In this document: in pieces, positions 18,012 through 25,199 of the stretch
How the letters are laid out: each line of letters begins with the position of its first letter
Position numbering within the stretch: position 1 is the first letter of the stretch
NCBI RefSeq assembly: GCF_027213715.1
Contig: NZ_JAPWGM010000002.1
Span: 434,001-498,000, forward strand
DNA length: 64,000 nucleotides
DNA from: Pedobacter punctiformis
GTDB lineage: Bacteria > Bacteroidota > Bacteroidia > Sphingobacteriales > Sphingobacteriaceae
Direction of reading: 5' to 3'
Notes under the pieces: generated by a model
The model's input: only the letters and a program-made list of their open reading frames with translations
Told to the model about the DNA's origin: nothing
Databases searched by the model: none
Position numbers and translations under genes: made by a program

Positions 18012-18901
18012 AAGGCTATACGGGGTTGGATAATATTTTCAAATTCATCAAGGCTTTTAAACCAGTTGATGTGATTTATATTTTTGAGCTGATTGATAAT
18101 TTGACCATTTCCGGCCAAATGAATTTGAGTAGATCTGCATATTTCTGATAATTGATCAATATATTGCTGAGCAGTTTTAACTAATTTTAAATTGATCATA
18201 AAAATTAAAACCTGATCAATATGAGTACTGGAAAGAACCTTTTCAATTGAGCTTAAGGGCACTTTACTACCCAAAAATATAACTTTTTGTTTCGCAGCCC
18301 TAAGAAAATAATTTGCAAAAAGTAAGCCAATGTCATGGTCTTCATTTTCAGGAAGAAATAATAACCAGGTTTGACCTTCACCCTGTTCTAATGGAATATT
18401 ATTAATGGCTGAAAAGATTTTTTGCCGGATAATATTGGATAAAAAATGTTCGTGAGCCGGGCAAATATCATCTTTACGCCACATCAATCCTAACCGAACT
18501 AAAAGCGGATACATCACCCTGCGGTAACAATCTGTTAACCCATATTTATAAATAAATTCGTTAATGAGACGATCAAATGCAGCTTCGTCAAAAGCAATAC
18601 CATGTTTGATTAGTTGCGAAATATAGTATTCAGCCTGATGATCTTCATTAGAAACCTGATGCTGCTTGCTTAATAAGGCATTTAAATCAGTATCTGAAAG
18701 GCTGCAAATTTTAGAAATTTTTAACCCCGTCTGATTTAAACTTACAATATTTAACAACTTTTTTAATTGCTCATCATCATACATACGGGTATTGCCCTGA
18801 GAGCGCATCGGCTTCAGTGCATTGTACCGTTGCTCCCAAATCCTGATCGTATGAGACTGAATTCCGGAAAGCTGTTCTAAATCAGAAATGGTGTAAGTCA
18901 T
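18008..18901 (-). CDS. CarH/LitR-type MerR regulator with cobalamin-binding domain
   Basis: A 297-residue likely light-responsive repressor of the carotenoid genes. The MerR helix-turn-helix is at residues 1-70 (TIRIWEQRYNALKPMRSQGNTRMY). The helical bundle has the CarH signature Trp141-x9-Glu151-His152. The Rossmann domain carries Glu187-x-His189-x-x-Gly192, where His189 would ligate cobalt. All three signatures for adenosylcobalamin binding are therefore intact. One departure: Arg142 follows Trp141, whereas Thermus CarH has His132 there, used in the bis-His photoproduct. It overlaps crtB by 4 bases, so it should control its own operon. Light response is inference. Confidence 0.88.
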   Translation of the reverse strand: MTYTISDLEQLSGIQSHTIRIWEQRYNALKPMRSQGNTRMYDDEQLKKLLNIVSLNQTGLKISKICSLSDTDLNALLSKQHQVSNEDHQAEYYISQLIKHGIAFDEAAFDRLINEFIYKYGLTDCYRRVMYPLLVRLGLMWRKDDICPAHEHFLSNIIRQKIFSAINNIPLEQGEGQTWLLFLPENEDHDIGLLFANYFLRAAKQKVIFLGSKVPLSSIEKVLSSTHIDQVLIFMINLKLVKTAQQYIDQLSEICRSTQIHLAGNGQIINQLKNINHINWFKSLDEFENIIQPRIAL

Positions 18902-18907
18902 TATTTT

Positions 18908-18935
18908 GTTTAAATATATCTAATAATATCTAAAC
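18908..18935 (-). promoter_or_regulatory. Direct-repeat operator candidate of the CarH-like regulator
   Basis: Reading the minus strand, two copies of TTAGATAT occur with a 10-base period, followed by a related ATTTAAAC. The outer ends also form an imperfect palindrome (GTTTA...TAAAC). The block lies between the predicted transcription start and the ATG at 18901, an ideal place for repression. CarH proteins are known to bind direct repeats of about 11 bases as tetramers. Confidence 0.5.
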
Positions 18936-18943
18936 AAAAAAAT

Positions 18944-18977
18944 CAAAATTAAGTTTTAACTTTTGATAAATTGCAAA
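18944..18977 (-). promoter_or_regulatory. Promoter of the carH-like/crtB/idi operon
   Basis: TAATTTTG (18951 to 18944) matches TAnnTTTG, with TTTG 22 bases upstream (18977-18974) as a -33 element. The spacer is slightly longer than usual. Transcription would begin at the edge of the direct-repeat block. Confidence 0.5.
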
Positions 18978-19020
18978 ATGCAACTCAATCCTTAGTTAAA
19001 TAGCAGGAAAGCATTAATAT

Positions 19021-19299
19021 TTAAACAAAAGAATGCTCGCTGAGCAATACACCTCTCTCTCCGTTTCCGGTTTCTATGATATGAATATGTTTGTAAGATT
19101 GACTAAACCAATCATATCCTTGTTCCATGTTTTGAATAGATACACTATTTAAAGGATAGTTTCTATTGTTTTGCATACAAAGCAAACTGCCGTTTGCTAA
19201 TAATAGAAAATCACAATCATATCCCCTGTCTTGTAATTCAATTACTTTACGGGTTAATGATTCATTTAATTTTTTAGGTTTTAATACTCGGTTTTTCAT
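19021..19299 (-). CDS. Small hypothetical protein, 92 residues
   Basis: A 92-residue soluble protein: a basic N-terminus (MKNRVLKPKKL), a helix ending RGYDCDFLLL, a short beta strand (GSLLCMQ) and a C-terminal beta segment (GNGERGVLLSEHSFV). The helix-beta-beta layout recalls small Sphingobacteria proteins sometimes annotated vaguely as phosphoribosylpyrophosphate synthetase, but there is no PRPP motif and I assign no function. It is separated from the CarH-like gene by 119 bases that carry the promoter of that operon. Confidence 0.6.
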   Translation of the reverse strand: MKNRVLKPKKLNESLTRKVIELQDRGYDCDFLLLANGSLLCMQNNRNYPLNSVSIQNMEQGYDWFSQSYKHIHIIETGNGERGVLLSEHSFV

Positions 19300-19568
19300 G
19301 GGAATGATGATTTAGGGGTGACCGATCTTATTGATCATACAAAGTATAATCAATATCTACTACGAAGTAAAATATAATTTATTGTATTTCAATATATTAT
19401 GCAATATTATTTTTATAATTCATTAAAATAGTTACACAACCGCTTTTATTTTAACATTAAAGTAGCAAGGTAACGCATTCGTCATAAAACCGGGTCAATA
19501 AAAAAGCATATTCATGAATTACAAACCTGATGAATACCTATATAACCTTTACCAATAATTCAAAAACC
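19300..19568. other. Intergenic region between divergent genes
   Basis: No reading frame or RNA fold stands out. The part near 19340-19350 holds GTATGATC-like AT-rich sequence that could serve the 92-residue gene. The rest is AT-rich and featureless by eye. Confidence 0.4.
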
Positions 19569-19597
19569 TTGATGAACGTGTTTTTATTTTATATTTG
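19569..19597 (+). promoter_or_regulatory. Promoter of the first LytTR response regulator
   Basis: TTG at 19569-19571 is followed after 18 bases by TATATTTG at 19590-19597, a good match to the Bacteroidota -33/-7 promoter. It leaves a leader of about 40 bases before the ATG at 19645. Confidence 0.65.
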
Positions 19598-19644
19598 ATT
19601 AATCATGCCTTATTTTGTGTATTAACAGCTCTATTAAATTTAAG

Positions 19645-20385
19645 ATGAAATTAAAATGTATTGTAATTGATGACGATATCCATGCAATAAACGGCATAAC
19701 TAACTACATCAGTACCTTATCCAACATACAACTTACACATGCCTACACTGATCCCTTACAGGCTTTAACAGAAATTAGCGGCGGTGGCAGTGTAGATATT
19801 ATATTTATGGACATTGATATGCCTATGATTTCAGGCATTGAGCTTTCTAAAGCCATCAGACATAAAACGAATAAATTAATCTTTACAACGTCTCACTCCA
19901 AATATGCTTACGAAGCCTTTGAAATGCATGCAAATGCTTATTTATTAAAACCTTATACATTTGCACGTTTTGCAGAAACCATTAACCGGCTTTTTCCAAA
20001 AAGCCCAAGCATTCCCGCGGTTAATCTGAAACAGGAAGAAGATTATTTTTTTGTTCGCAATAAGAATGAAAGAAATAACTTAATCAAAATCAGGTATAGT
20101 GATATTATTGCAGTAGAAAGTCTTCAAAATTATATTAGAATCTATACCGTTGATGAAACTATTGTTACTTACATTGCTTTATCAGAAATTAAGGTAATCC
20201 TTAAAGATCTTCCTTATTTTATGCAGGCGCACCGGTCTTTTATTGTAGCTAAAAAATATATCGAACAGGTAGAGGGTTATACCTTAAAAATGACCAATAA
20301 CTTAACGGTTACCATAGGTATTCGTTTCCGTGAGGAAATATTAGAATATATTAGAGAAAAGACAATAAAAACCAGCCGAACCTAA
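19645..20385 (+). CDS. LytTR-family response regulator (RR1)
   Basis: A 246-residue two-component regulator. The receiver domain occupies residues 1-120 (Asp9-Asp11 acidic pocket, phosphoacceptor Asp56 in FMDIDMP, Lys in YLLKPY). A LytTR DNA-binding domain follows at about 140-245, with the typical AVESLQNYIRIY and MQAHRSFIVAKKYI strands and a final GIRFREE. I start it at 19645 (MKLKCIVIDDD); a TTG at 19615 would add ten unlikely residues. It probably pairs with the LytS-type kinase at 20.6 kb, separated from it by a reverse peptide gene and a two-way terminator. Targets are unknown; a fitting repeat site lies at 21761. Confidence 0.92.
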   Translation: MKLKCIVIDDDIHAINGITNYISTLSNIQLTHAYTDPLQALTEISGGGSVDIIFMDIDMPMISGIELSKAIRHKTNKLIFTTSHSKYAYEAFEMHANAYLLKPYTFARFAETINRLFPKSPSIPAVNLKQEEDYFFVRNKNERNNLIKIRYSDIIAVESLQNYIRIYTVDETIVTYIALSEIKVILKDLPYFMQAHRSFIVAKKYIEQVEGYTLKMTNNLTVTIGIRFREEILEYIREKTIKTSRT

Positions 20386-20397
20386 ACGACTGGTTTT
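20367..20397 (+). terminator. Bidirectional intrinsic terminator between RR1 and the reverse peptide gene
   Basis: AAAACCAG (20367-20374) pairs with CTGGTTTT (20390-20397). A T run follows on the plus strand, and TTTTTATT follows on the minus strand. It overlaps the stop of the regulator gene and lies 10 bases beyond the stop of the peptide gene at 20408, so it can end both transcripts. Confidence 0.75.
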
Positions 20398-20407
20398 TAT
20401 TGCTGAA

Positions 20408-20539
20408 CTATTGAACAATGCCAGTCCCCATTGTTGTTCCCATCATAGTTTTGGTAGGATCAGTAGTAAAACTAGTTTTTAAAACAATTGATTTAAATAC
20501 AAAGACTGTTTTTCTGATGATTTTAGCTTGCCGTTTCAT
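20408..20539 (-). CDS. Small basic Thr-rich peptide, possible signal or RiPP precursor
   Basis: A 43-codon frame from ATG at 20539 to TAG at 20408, opposite in strand to the flanking regulator and kinase. The N-terminal half is basic and hydrophobic (Lys/Arg at 2, 3, 6, 9, 10, 16 and 21; TVFVFKSIVL at 11-20). The C-terminal half begins TTDPT at residues 25-29 and is rich in Thr, Gly and Met, with no Cys. This leader-plus-core look resembles short Bacteroidota ribosomal peptides seen in lanthipeptide-like families, but without Cys there can be no lanthionine, and no modifying enzyme is nearby. A terminator follows its stop. A signalling peptide for the adjacent kinase is possible. Both ideas are inference. 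Confidence 0.55.
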   Translation of the reverse strand: MKRQAKIIRKTVFVFKSIVLKTSFTTDPTKTMMGTTMGTGIVQ

Positions 20540-20599
20540 GTTTTTTTTCTGAAACTTAGCGGGCTTTTTAATCGTCAGAAAAATCCTTACACCAATAAC

Positions 20600-21706
20600 A
20601 TGAAATCCTACACAGATGCTTCTTTTACCATAAAAACTGATTTTATAAAGTGGATCGACAGCAAGAAATATCACTTTATTGGTTGGGCTTTTTTTATAAC
20701 CTATGAAGTACTCATCATAGGATTATTCAGCGGCCATTTTGGGACATTAAGTAGTTATATTATCCATTATATCTTAAATATCTGGCTCTTTTACTTTAAT
20801 GCCCACATTGTCTTAATTAATTCACTAAAAAATCGGAAACAAGCCATTTGGAGGATTCCCATTTTGTTCCTTTTTCAAACAGCCATCTATTTATTATGTA
20901 TCTATTATATTGAGATCTTCATGATTAAGTACAAACAAGTTACTGATCCTGGAAAACTTGAACTTAATTATAACTATGTTATTGGACCCTTATTCAGATG
21001 TTTCTACTTTATATTTTTCTCTGTAGGATACTTTTTTCTAATCAACTTTCTTAAAGAGCGCAAAAAGACTGAAGAGCTTGAAAAACAGCGGTTACAAAAT
21101 CTGATTCAAATCACTAAATCAGAAAATGCCTTTTTAAAAGCCCAAATCAATCCCCACTTTTTATTTAACACATTAGATTTTATTTACCATAATACCATAA
21201 AATCTTCTCCGGTAGCAGCAGAAAGCATTCTTTCTCTTGCCAATATGATGCGCTATGCGGTTGATAGTAATTCGGATGATGAACTTATAACCCTGGGAGA
21301 TGAAATTGACCAGGTAGAAAACCTTATTAATTTGCATCAGCTGAGGCAAAATCATTCCCTTCAAATTCATTTTGATTACGAGGATGAAATACGTTCGCAA
21401 AAAATTATTCCGCTCGTACTCATTACTTTGGTCGAAAACATTTTCAAGCATGGTGATTTAAATGATCAATCTCAGCCCGCCGAAATTAATTTGGAACTAG
21501 GTCCTGATGTATTGATTTTAAAAACGGATAATCTGGTTAGTGCAACTCAAAATAGTAATGGATTAAACTCTGGAATGGAAAACATCAGAAAGCGTTTAAA
21601 TTATACTTATGGAGATCGGGCTTCGTTTAAGTTTTATAAAGACGAAAGAAATCATTTCATTGTAACACTAAAAATAAAAGCAATAAGTGAGATAAAATAT
21701 AAATAA
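20600..21706 (+). CDS. LytS-type sensor histidine kinase
   Basis: A 368-residue membrane kinase. I start it at 20600 (MKSYTDAS); the frame is open from 20528, but those codons overlap the peptide gene region and look non-coding. Four transmembrane helices lie at about 25-45, 52-75, 84-108 and 126-150, with short loops and no large periplasmic sensor. The His_kinase domain has INPHFLFNTLDF with the phosphorylated His186. HATPase motifs follow (LVENIFKHG near 300, NSNGLNSGMENIRKRL near 330). It should phosphorylate the regulator genes on either side. A membrane-embedded or peptide stimulus would suit this topology. Confidence 0.93.
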   Translation: MKSYTDASFTIKTDFIKWIDSKKYHFIGWAFFITYEVLIIGLFSGHFGTLSSYIIHYILNIWLFYFNAHIVLINSLKNRKQAIWRIPILFLFQTAIYLLCIYYIEIFMIKYKQVTDPGKLELNYNYVIGPLFRCFYFIFFSVGYFFLINFLKERKKTEELEKQRLQNLIQITKSENAFLKAQINPHFLFNTLDFIYHNTIKSSPVAAESILSLANMMRYAVDSNSDDELITLGDEIDQVENLINLHQLRQNHSLQIHFDYEDEIRSQKIIPLVLITLVENIFKHGDLNDQSQPAEINLELGPDVLILKTDNLVSATQNSNGLNSGMENIRKRLNYTYGDRASFKFYKDERNHFIVTLKIKAISEIKYK

Positions 21707-21759
21707 AATCAAGCTCTTGAATGAATAATCAATCATTTCTTCTTGATTAAGAAGCATAA

Positions 21760-21788
21760 ATCCGTTACGAATGAGTTAAAATCCGTTT
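21760..21788 (+). promoter_or_regulatory. Direct repeat typical of LytTR binding sites
   Basis: AATCCGTT occurs twice, with the TCCGTT cores at 21761-21766 and 21782-21787, exactly 21 bases (two helical turns) apart. LytTR regulators such as AgrA bind paired 9-base sites of the form WMMGTTNRK with this spacing. It stands about 65-90 bases before the second regulator gene and upstream of a possible -7 box at 21826-21832. Confidence 0.5.
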
Positions 21789-21852
21789 CTAAAAGTTTTT
21801 TTTTTCATTTTAAAGGGCCTTGTTGTAATTTGCCCCGACAAAAACCTATAAA

Positions 21853-22602
21853 ATGCCAATAAGTTGCATCGCGATTGATGATGACCCGAGTTCATTAGAA
21901 AATTTAATGGCTTACATGAGTAAATTACCGGATTTAAACCTGGTAAAAAGTTTTACAGAACCATTAAAAGCGCTTCAAGAGATTTCTGCTTCAAATCCCG
22001 TTGACATTATCTTTATGGATGTAGAAATGCCTGCAATTTCGGGCATTGAACTTGCCAGCTTGCTAAGACAAAAAACAAAATACCTTGTTTTTACAACAGC
22101 CCATGCAAAATATGCAATTGATGCGTTTAAAGTTGATGCCGACGCTTACTTATTAAAACCTTATTCTATTCTTCATTTTGCCAAAACGATAAATAACCTT
22201 TATCCATCCGAGAAGAAAAAACCTCTTCCGTTTTCAATTTCCGAAAATCACTTTTATATTCCCATTCAAACCATTGAAGAAAATTTAGCCCGTATAGATT
22301 TAAACGAACTGATTGCAGTGGAAATCCTGAAAGAAGATATACACTTTAAAACACTAAAAAACAATTACTTAAGCCCTAAACTAAACTTCCTTAAAATTGT
22401 AAAAATGCTGAGCAAGTATCCTACATTTATACAGGTTAATCCCAAAACTGTCATATCCAAACAGTATATAAAAAACATAATTGGTGAACAAATTTTTCTT
22501 TTTAAAAGTCTTTCTTACCGGATGGAAGAGCCTTTTAAAGAGGCTTTTTCAGATTTTGTTAAGCGAAACCTTTTACTCCCCGGTAAATCAAAAATTTCTT
22601 AA
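21853..22602 (+). CDS. Response regulator with degenerate LytTR-like output domain (RR2)
   Basis: A 249-residue paralogue of RR1. The receiver domain is intact (Asp9-Asp11, phosphoacceptor Asp56 in FMDVEMP, Lys in YLLKPY). The C-terminal domain keeps the length and strand pattern of LytTR but has lost key positions: the AHRSFIV strand of RR1 reads VNPKTVIS here, and the final Arg-bearing strand is changed. It may no longer bind DNA well and could act as a phosphate sink, a dimer partner or a regulator through protein contact. It lies 146 bases after the kinase, with a repeat site between them. Confidence 0.85.
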   Translation: MPISCIAIDDDPSSLENLMAYMSKLPDLNLVKSFTEPLKALQEISASNPVDIIFMDVEMPAISGIELASLLRQKTKYLVFTTAHAKYAIDAFKVDADAYLLKPYSILHFAKTINNLYPSEKKKPLPFSISENHFYIPIQTIEENLARIDLNELIAVEILKEDIHFKTLKNNYLSPKLNFLKIVKMLSKYPTFIQVNPKTVISKQYIKNIIGEQIFLFKSLSYRMEEPFKEAFSDFVKRNLLLPGKSKIS

Positions 22603-22802
22603 CTACCCTCGTTTTTCCAGCGTACTACGCATAACCATTAAGGCATTTTCAGCAAGAATCTGTTTTTCAGCTGAGTTTCATTTCGAAAAATGCTTTAATT
22701 AAAACATTTCACAATATTTTTTGTCTTAAAGGTTAATTATTTTATTATTTAAAATGACTTCTTGAAATTTTAAATGCCCTGACCTATAACAAAAAACAAC
22801 AG

Positions 22803-23432
22803 ATGAATTTAAAACGAATTGTATCCTTTACATTGTTAACCTTAGTAGCGTCGATAAGTTTACATGCGCAAACGAACCGTCCGGACAAATTATACAGTAT
22901 GAGCGGAATAGGCTTTTCTTTTCCTATGGGTGAAACCAGCGATTATTTAAAACCGAAATTTTCTACTTCGTTAGGTGTAAATTTAGGCCTTGGCAAAGGT
23001 GGATTATTTCTATATCCGAAGGTTAGTTTACATGCTTTCAAATTTAATGAACTCAACCCTGATGCAGGTTATAATTATGCTTTGCAAAACGGCCGGTCTA
23101 CAACTTACCTTCTGAATGTTGCTTTAGGCTACCGAAAAATCGTAGACAAATGGGCTTTTTATGGTTTTGCAGGAGCTGGAGGTGGTTTTATTTTAACGCC
23201 GAGAGCAACAGTAAATCCTGGTTCAATGCAGGTTATAATGGATAATAAAACCATCGGAACAGCTATTGCCGAAGGTGGTGGTGGTATTGAATATAATATT
23301 GGAGGGGCAAACCTATTTGTTGAAGCCAGTTATATGTATGGATTTAGCAAAATACAAAACCGGGCTTTTAATACAGTTCCCATTTCTATTGGGATAAAAC
23401 CAAATCTAAGCAAGTTGCTTAGTAAATTATAA
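22803..23432 (+). CDS. Outer-membrane beta-barrel protein, porin-like
   Basis: A 209-residue exported protein. The signal peptide ends near residue 23 (ISLHAQ). The remainder alternates amphipathic strands with Gly and aromatic residues (GIGFSFPMG, LGVNLGLG, ALGYRKIV, WAFYGFAGAGGGF, LFVEASYMYGF), which fits an eight-stranded barrel of the OmpW/OprF-like superfamily. The function is unknown. It follows RR2 by 200 bases that hold a GCGTA-C-TACGC palindrome at 22620-22630. It could be a target or partner of the two-component genes upstream, but no shared operator is visible. Confidence 0.78.
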   Translation: MNLKRIVSFTLLTLVASISLHAQTNRPDKLYSMSGIGFSFPMGETSDYLKPKFSTSLGVNLGLGKGGLFLYPKVSLHAFKFNELNPDAGYNYALQNGRSTTYLLNVALGYRKIVDKWAFYGFAGAGGGFILTPRATVNPGSMQVIMDNKTIGTAIAEGGGGIEYNIGGANLFVEASYMYGFSKIQNRAFNTVPISIGIKPNLSKLLSKL

Positions 23433-23547
23433 TCTACATACAGTAAAAATGAAGTGGTTGCATAAAGATGTAACCACTTTTTTTGCTATAAAGCAGGTTT
23501 CTATTAATAAAGAAATTAAAATTCTTTTATTACTAAATATTTTAGCA

Positions 23548-23555
23548 TAGATTTG
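23548..23555 (+). promoter_or_regulatory. -7 promoter element of the exonuclease/GIY-YIG gene
   Basis: TAGATTTG matches TAnnTTTG and lies 19 bases before the ATG at 23574, giving a very short leader. Confidence 0.55.
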
Positions 23556-23573
23556 TGATTATAATCGAGCTTA

Positions 23574-24947
23574 ATGTTATACGCAGTTGTAGATATAGAG
23601 ACCACAGGAGGCCATGCATCAGCAAATAGAATTACTGAAGTTGCCATCAATATCCACGATGGACAGAAAATTATAGAATCGTACAGTACCTTAATTAATC
23701 CTAAACGGGATATTCCGGATTACATTACTGCTTTAACCGGTATCAGTAATGAAATGCTGGTTGATGCCCCTTCTTTTGAAGATGTGGCGCTACAAATTTA
23801 TCAATTGCTGCACAATAAAATCTTTGTGGCACATAATGTAAACTTCGATTATTCTTTTCTAAAACATCATCTTTCTTATGCTGGTTACGATTTGCAATGC
23901 AAAAAACTTTGCACAGTCAGGTTAAGCCGCAAATTATTTCCGGGTAAAGTCTCCTACAGCTTAGGAAAGTTATGTAATGCTCTTCAAATTCCGATTCAAA
24001 ACCGTCACCGGGCTGCCGGAGATGCAGATGCAACCAGCATTTTATTTAACCTTCTTTTAGAAAGTGATGCTGACGGGATAATTTCGGACATGTTAAAAAA
24101 AACGTCCAAAGAACAGGTTTTACCTCCTCATTTGGACAAAAAACACATCCTGAGTTTACCCAACAAACCCGGTGTTTATTATTTTAAAGATAGTAAGGGT
24201 AAGATTATTTATGTTGGAAAGGCTAAAGATTTAAAAAAACGGGTAACCAGTCATTTTACTGGCAATAAACCGAATAGACAGCGACAAGATTTTTTGAGGA
24301 CAATTTATCATATCGATTATGTAACCTGTGGTACCGAACTTATGGCCCTGATTTTAGAAGCCAATGAGATTAAACGGTTATGGCCCGAAAATAACCGGGC
24401 TATGAAACGTTATGAACATAAATATGATCTCTATGTTTTTGAAGACCAAAACGGATACATGCGCTTAGCAATTGATAAGCATAAAAAGAATAATTATGCT
24501 TTGCAAAGTTTCAATAATTTACTTGAGGGTTATAACTTTTTAAATCAACTGGTAGATAAATATCAGTTGTGCGCAAGGTTATGTTATCTGCAAAAAACTA
24601 AAACGAAATGTATAGCGCATGAAAATGGACAATGTTTTGGGGCTTGCAGTGGAATAGAAACGGTAGCCGTTTACAACAAAAGATTAAACAGCGCTTTGCA
24701 GGATATTGCCAGTTTACAACCCAGTTTTGCACTGGTTGACGAAGGACGTGAAAATGAAGAATTGAGTTGCCTTATTGTAGAAAATGGAAAATTTTATGGC
24801 ATGGGTTACTTTACCGAAAAAACTTATCTCGAAGAAGGCATGGCACCGATTAAGGATAACATATCTATTTATCAATCAAATAGTTATATTTTAAATTTAA
24901 TTTTACATCACGCAGAACAGTTTCCCAATAAACTTTATAAACTCTAG
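23574..24947 (+). CDS. DnaQ-like exonuclease fused to a GIY-YIG nuclease (Cho-like)
   Basis: A 457-residue fusion. The N-terminal DEDDh exonuclease covers about 1-165: VVDIETTGG, FVAHNVNFDYSFL and the His-Asp of HRAAGDADAT. A GIY-YIG domain follows at about 195-275 (PGVYYFKDSKGKIIYVGKAKDLKKRV), with the catalytic Arg and a later Glu in ILEANEIKRL. This is the UvrC N-terminal type nuclease found in Cho, which makes a second 3' incision in nucleotide excision repair. The C-terminal region has a Cys cluster (LCARLCYLQKTKTKC, GQCFGACSG), perhaps a metal site. No SOS box could be identified. Confidence 0.92.
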   Translation: MLYAVVDIETTGGHASANRITEVAINIHDGQKIIESYSTLINPKRDIPDYITALTGISNEMLVDAPSFEDVALQIYQLLHNKIFVAHNVNFDYSFLKHHLSYAGYDLQCKKLCTVRLSRKLFPGKVSYSLGKLCNALQIPIQNRHRAAGDADATSILFNLLLESDADGIISDMLKKTSKEQVLPPHLDKKHILSLPNKPGVYYFKDSKGKIIYVGKAKDLKKRVTSHFTGNKPNRQRQDFLRTIYHIDYVTCGTELMALILEANEIKRLWPENNRAMKRYEHKYDLYVFEDQNGYMRLAIDKHKKNNYALQSFNNLLEGYNFLNQLVDKYQLCARLCYLQKTKTKCIAHENGQCFGACSGIETVAVYNKRLNSALQDIASLQPSFALVDEGRENEELSCLIVENGKFYGMGYFTEKTYLEEGMAPIKDNISIYQSNSYILNLILHHAEQFPNKLYKL

Positions 24948-25091
24948 TCAGTTTTCTTTAATCCTGATTTTGTTTAAGTACCTTATGAATAGAAAAACTG
25001 TTTAACAATTCCAAATGCAGCTTTAATGAGGACTTGGAAAATGAACAGATGATGGCTTCAATCTGGACTAACTTTCAAAAGAAATCCAGAC

Positions 25092-25185
25092 GTTACTTTA
25101 CTAAAAGACCTAATAAAATTTATTCAACACTTCGACTACTTGTTTCGATTCTTATCGGGACGCTCAATGCGACAAATAATTAAGT
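25092..25185. repeat. Decayed interspersed repeat fragment
   Basis: The stretch holding CACTTCGACTACTTG and ATCGGGACGCTCAATGCGACA resembles the TTCGACT...GCTCA...TGACA palindromic repeats common between Bacteroidota genes. It is degenerate. The wider gap (24948-25199) has no reading frame. Confidence 0.3.
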
Positions 25186-25199
25186 TATAATACAGTTGC

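Noticed and set aside
20528..20599. N-terminal extension of the sensor kinase
   Set aside because: The upstream codons overlap the promoter area of the peptide gene, and the ATG at 20600 suits the first helix better.
20540..20674. Longer version of the reverse peptide gene (88 codons)
   Set aside because: The extra N-terminal codons overlap the kinase start region and have no coding character; the ATG at 20539 gives the natural leader.
24948..25199. Possible pseudogene between the exonuclease fusion and bioA
   Set aside because: No frame of more than a few residues resembles a protein; the only structure is a decayed repeat.
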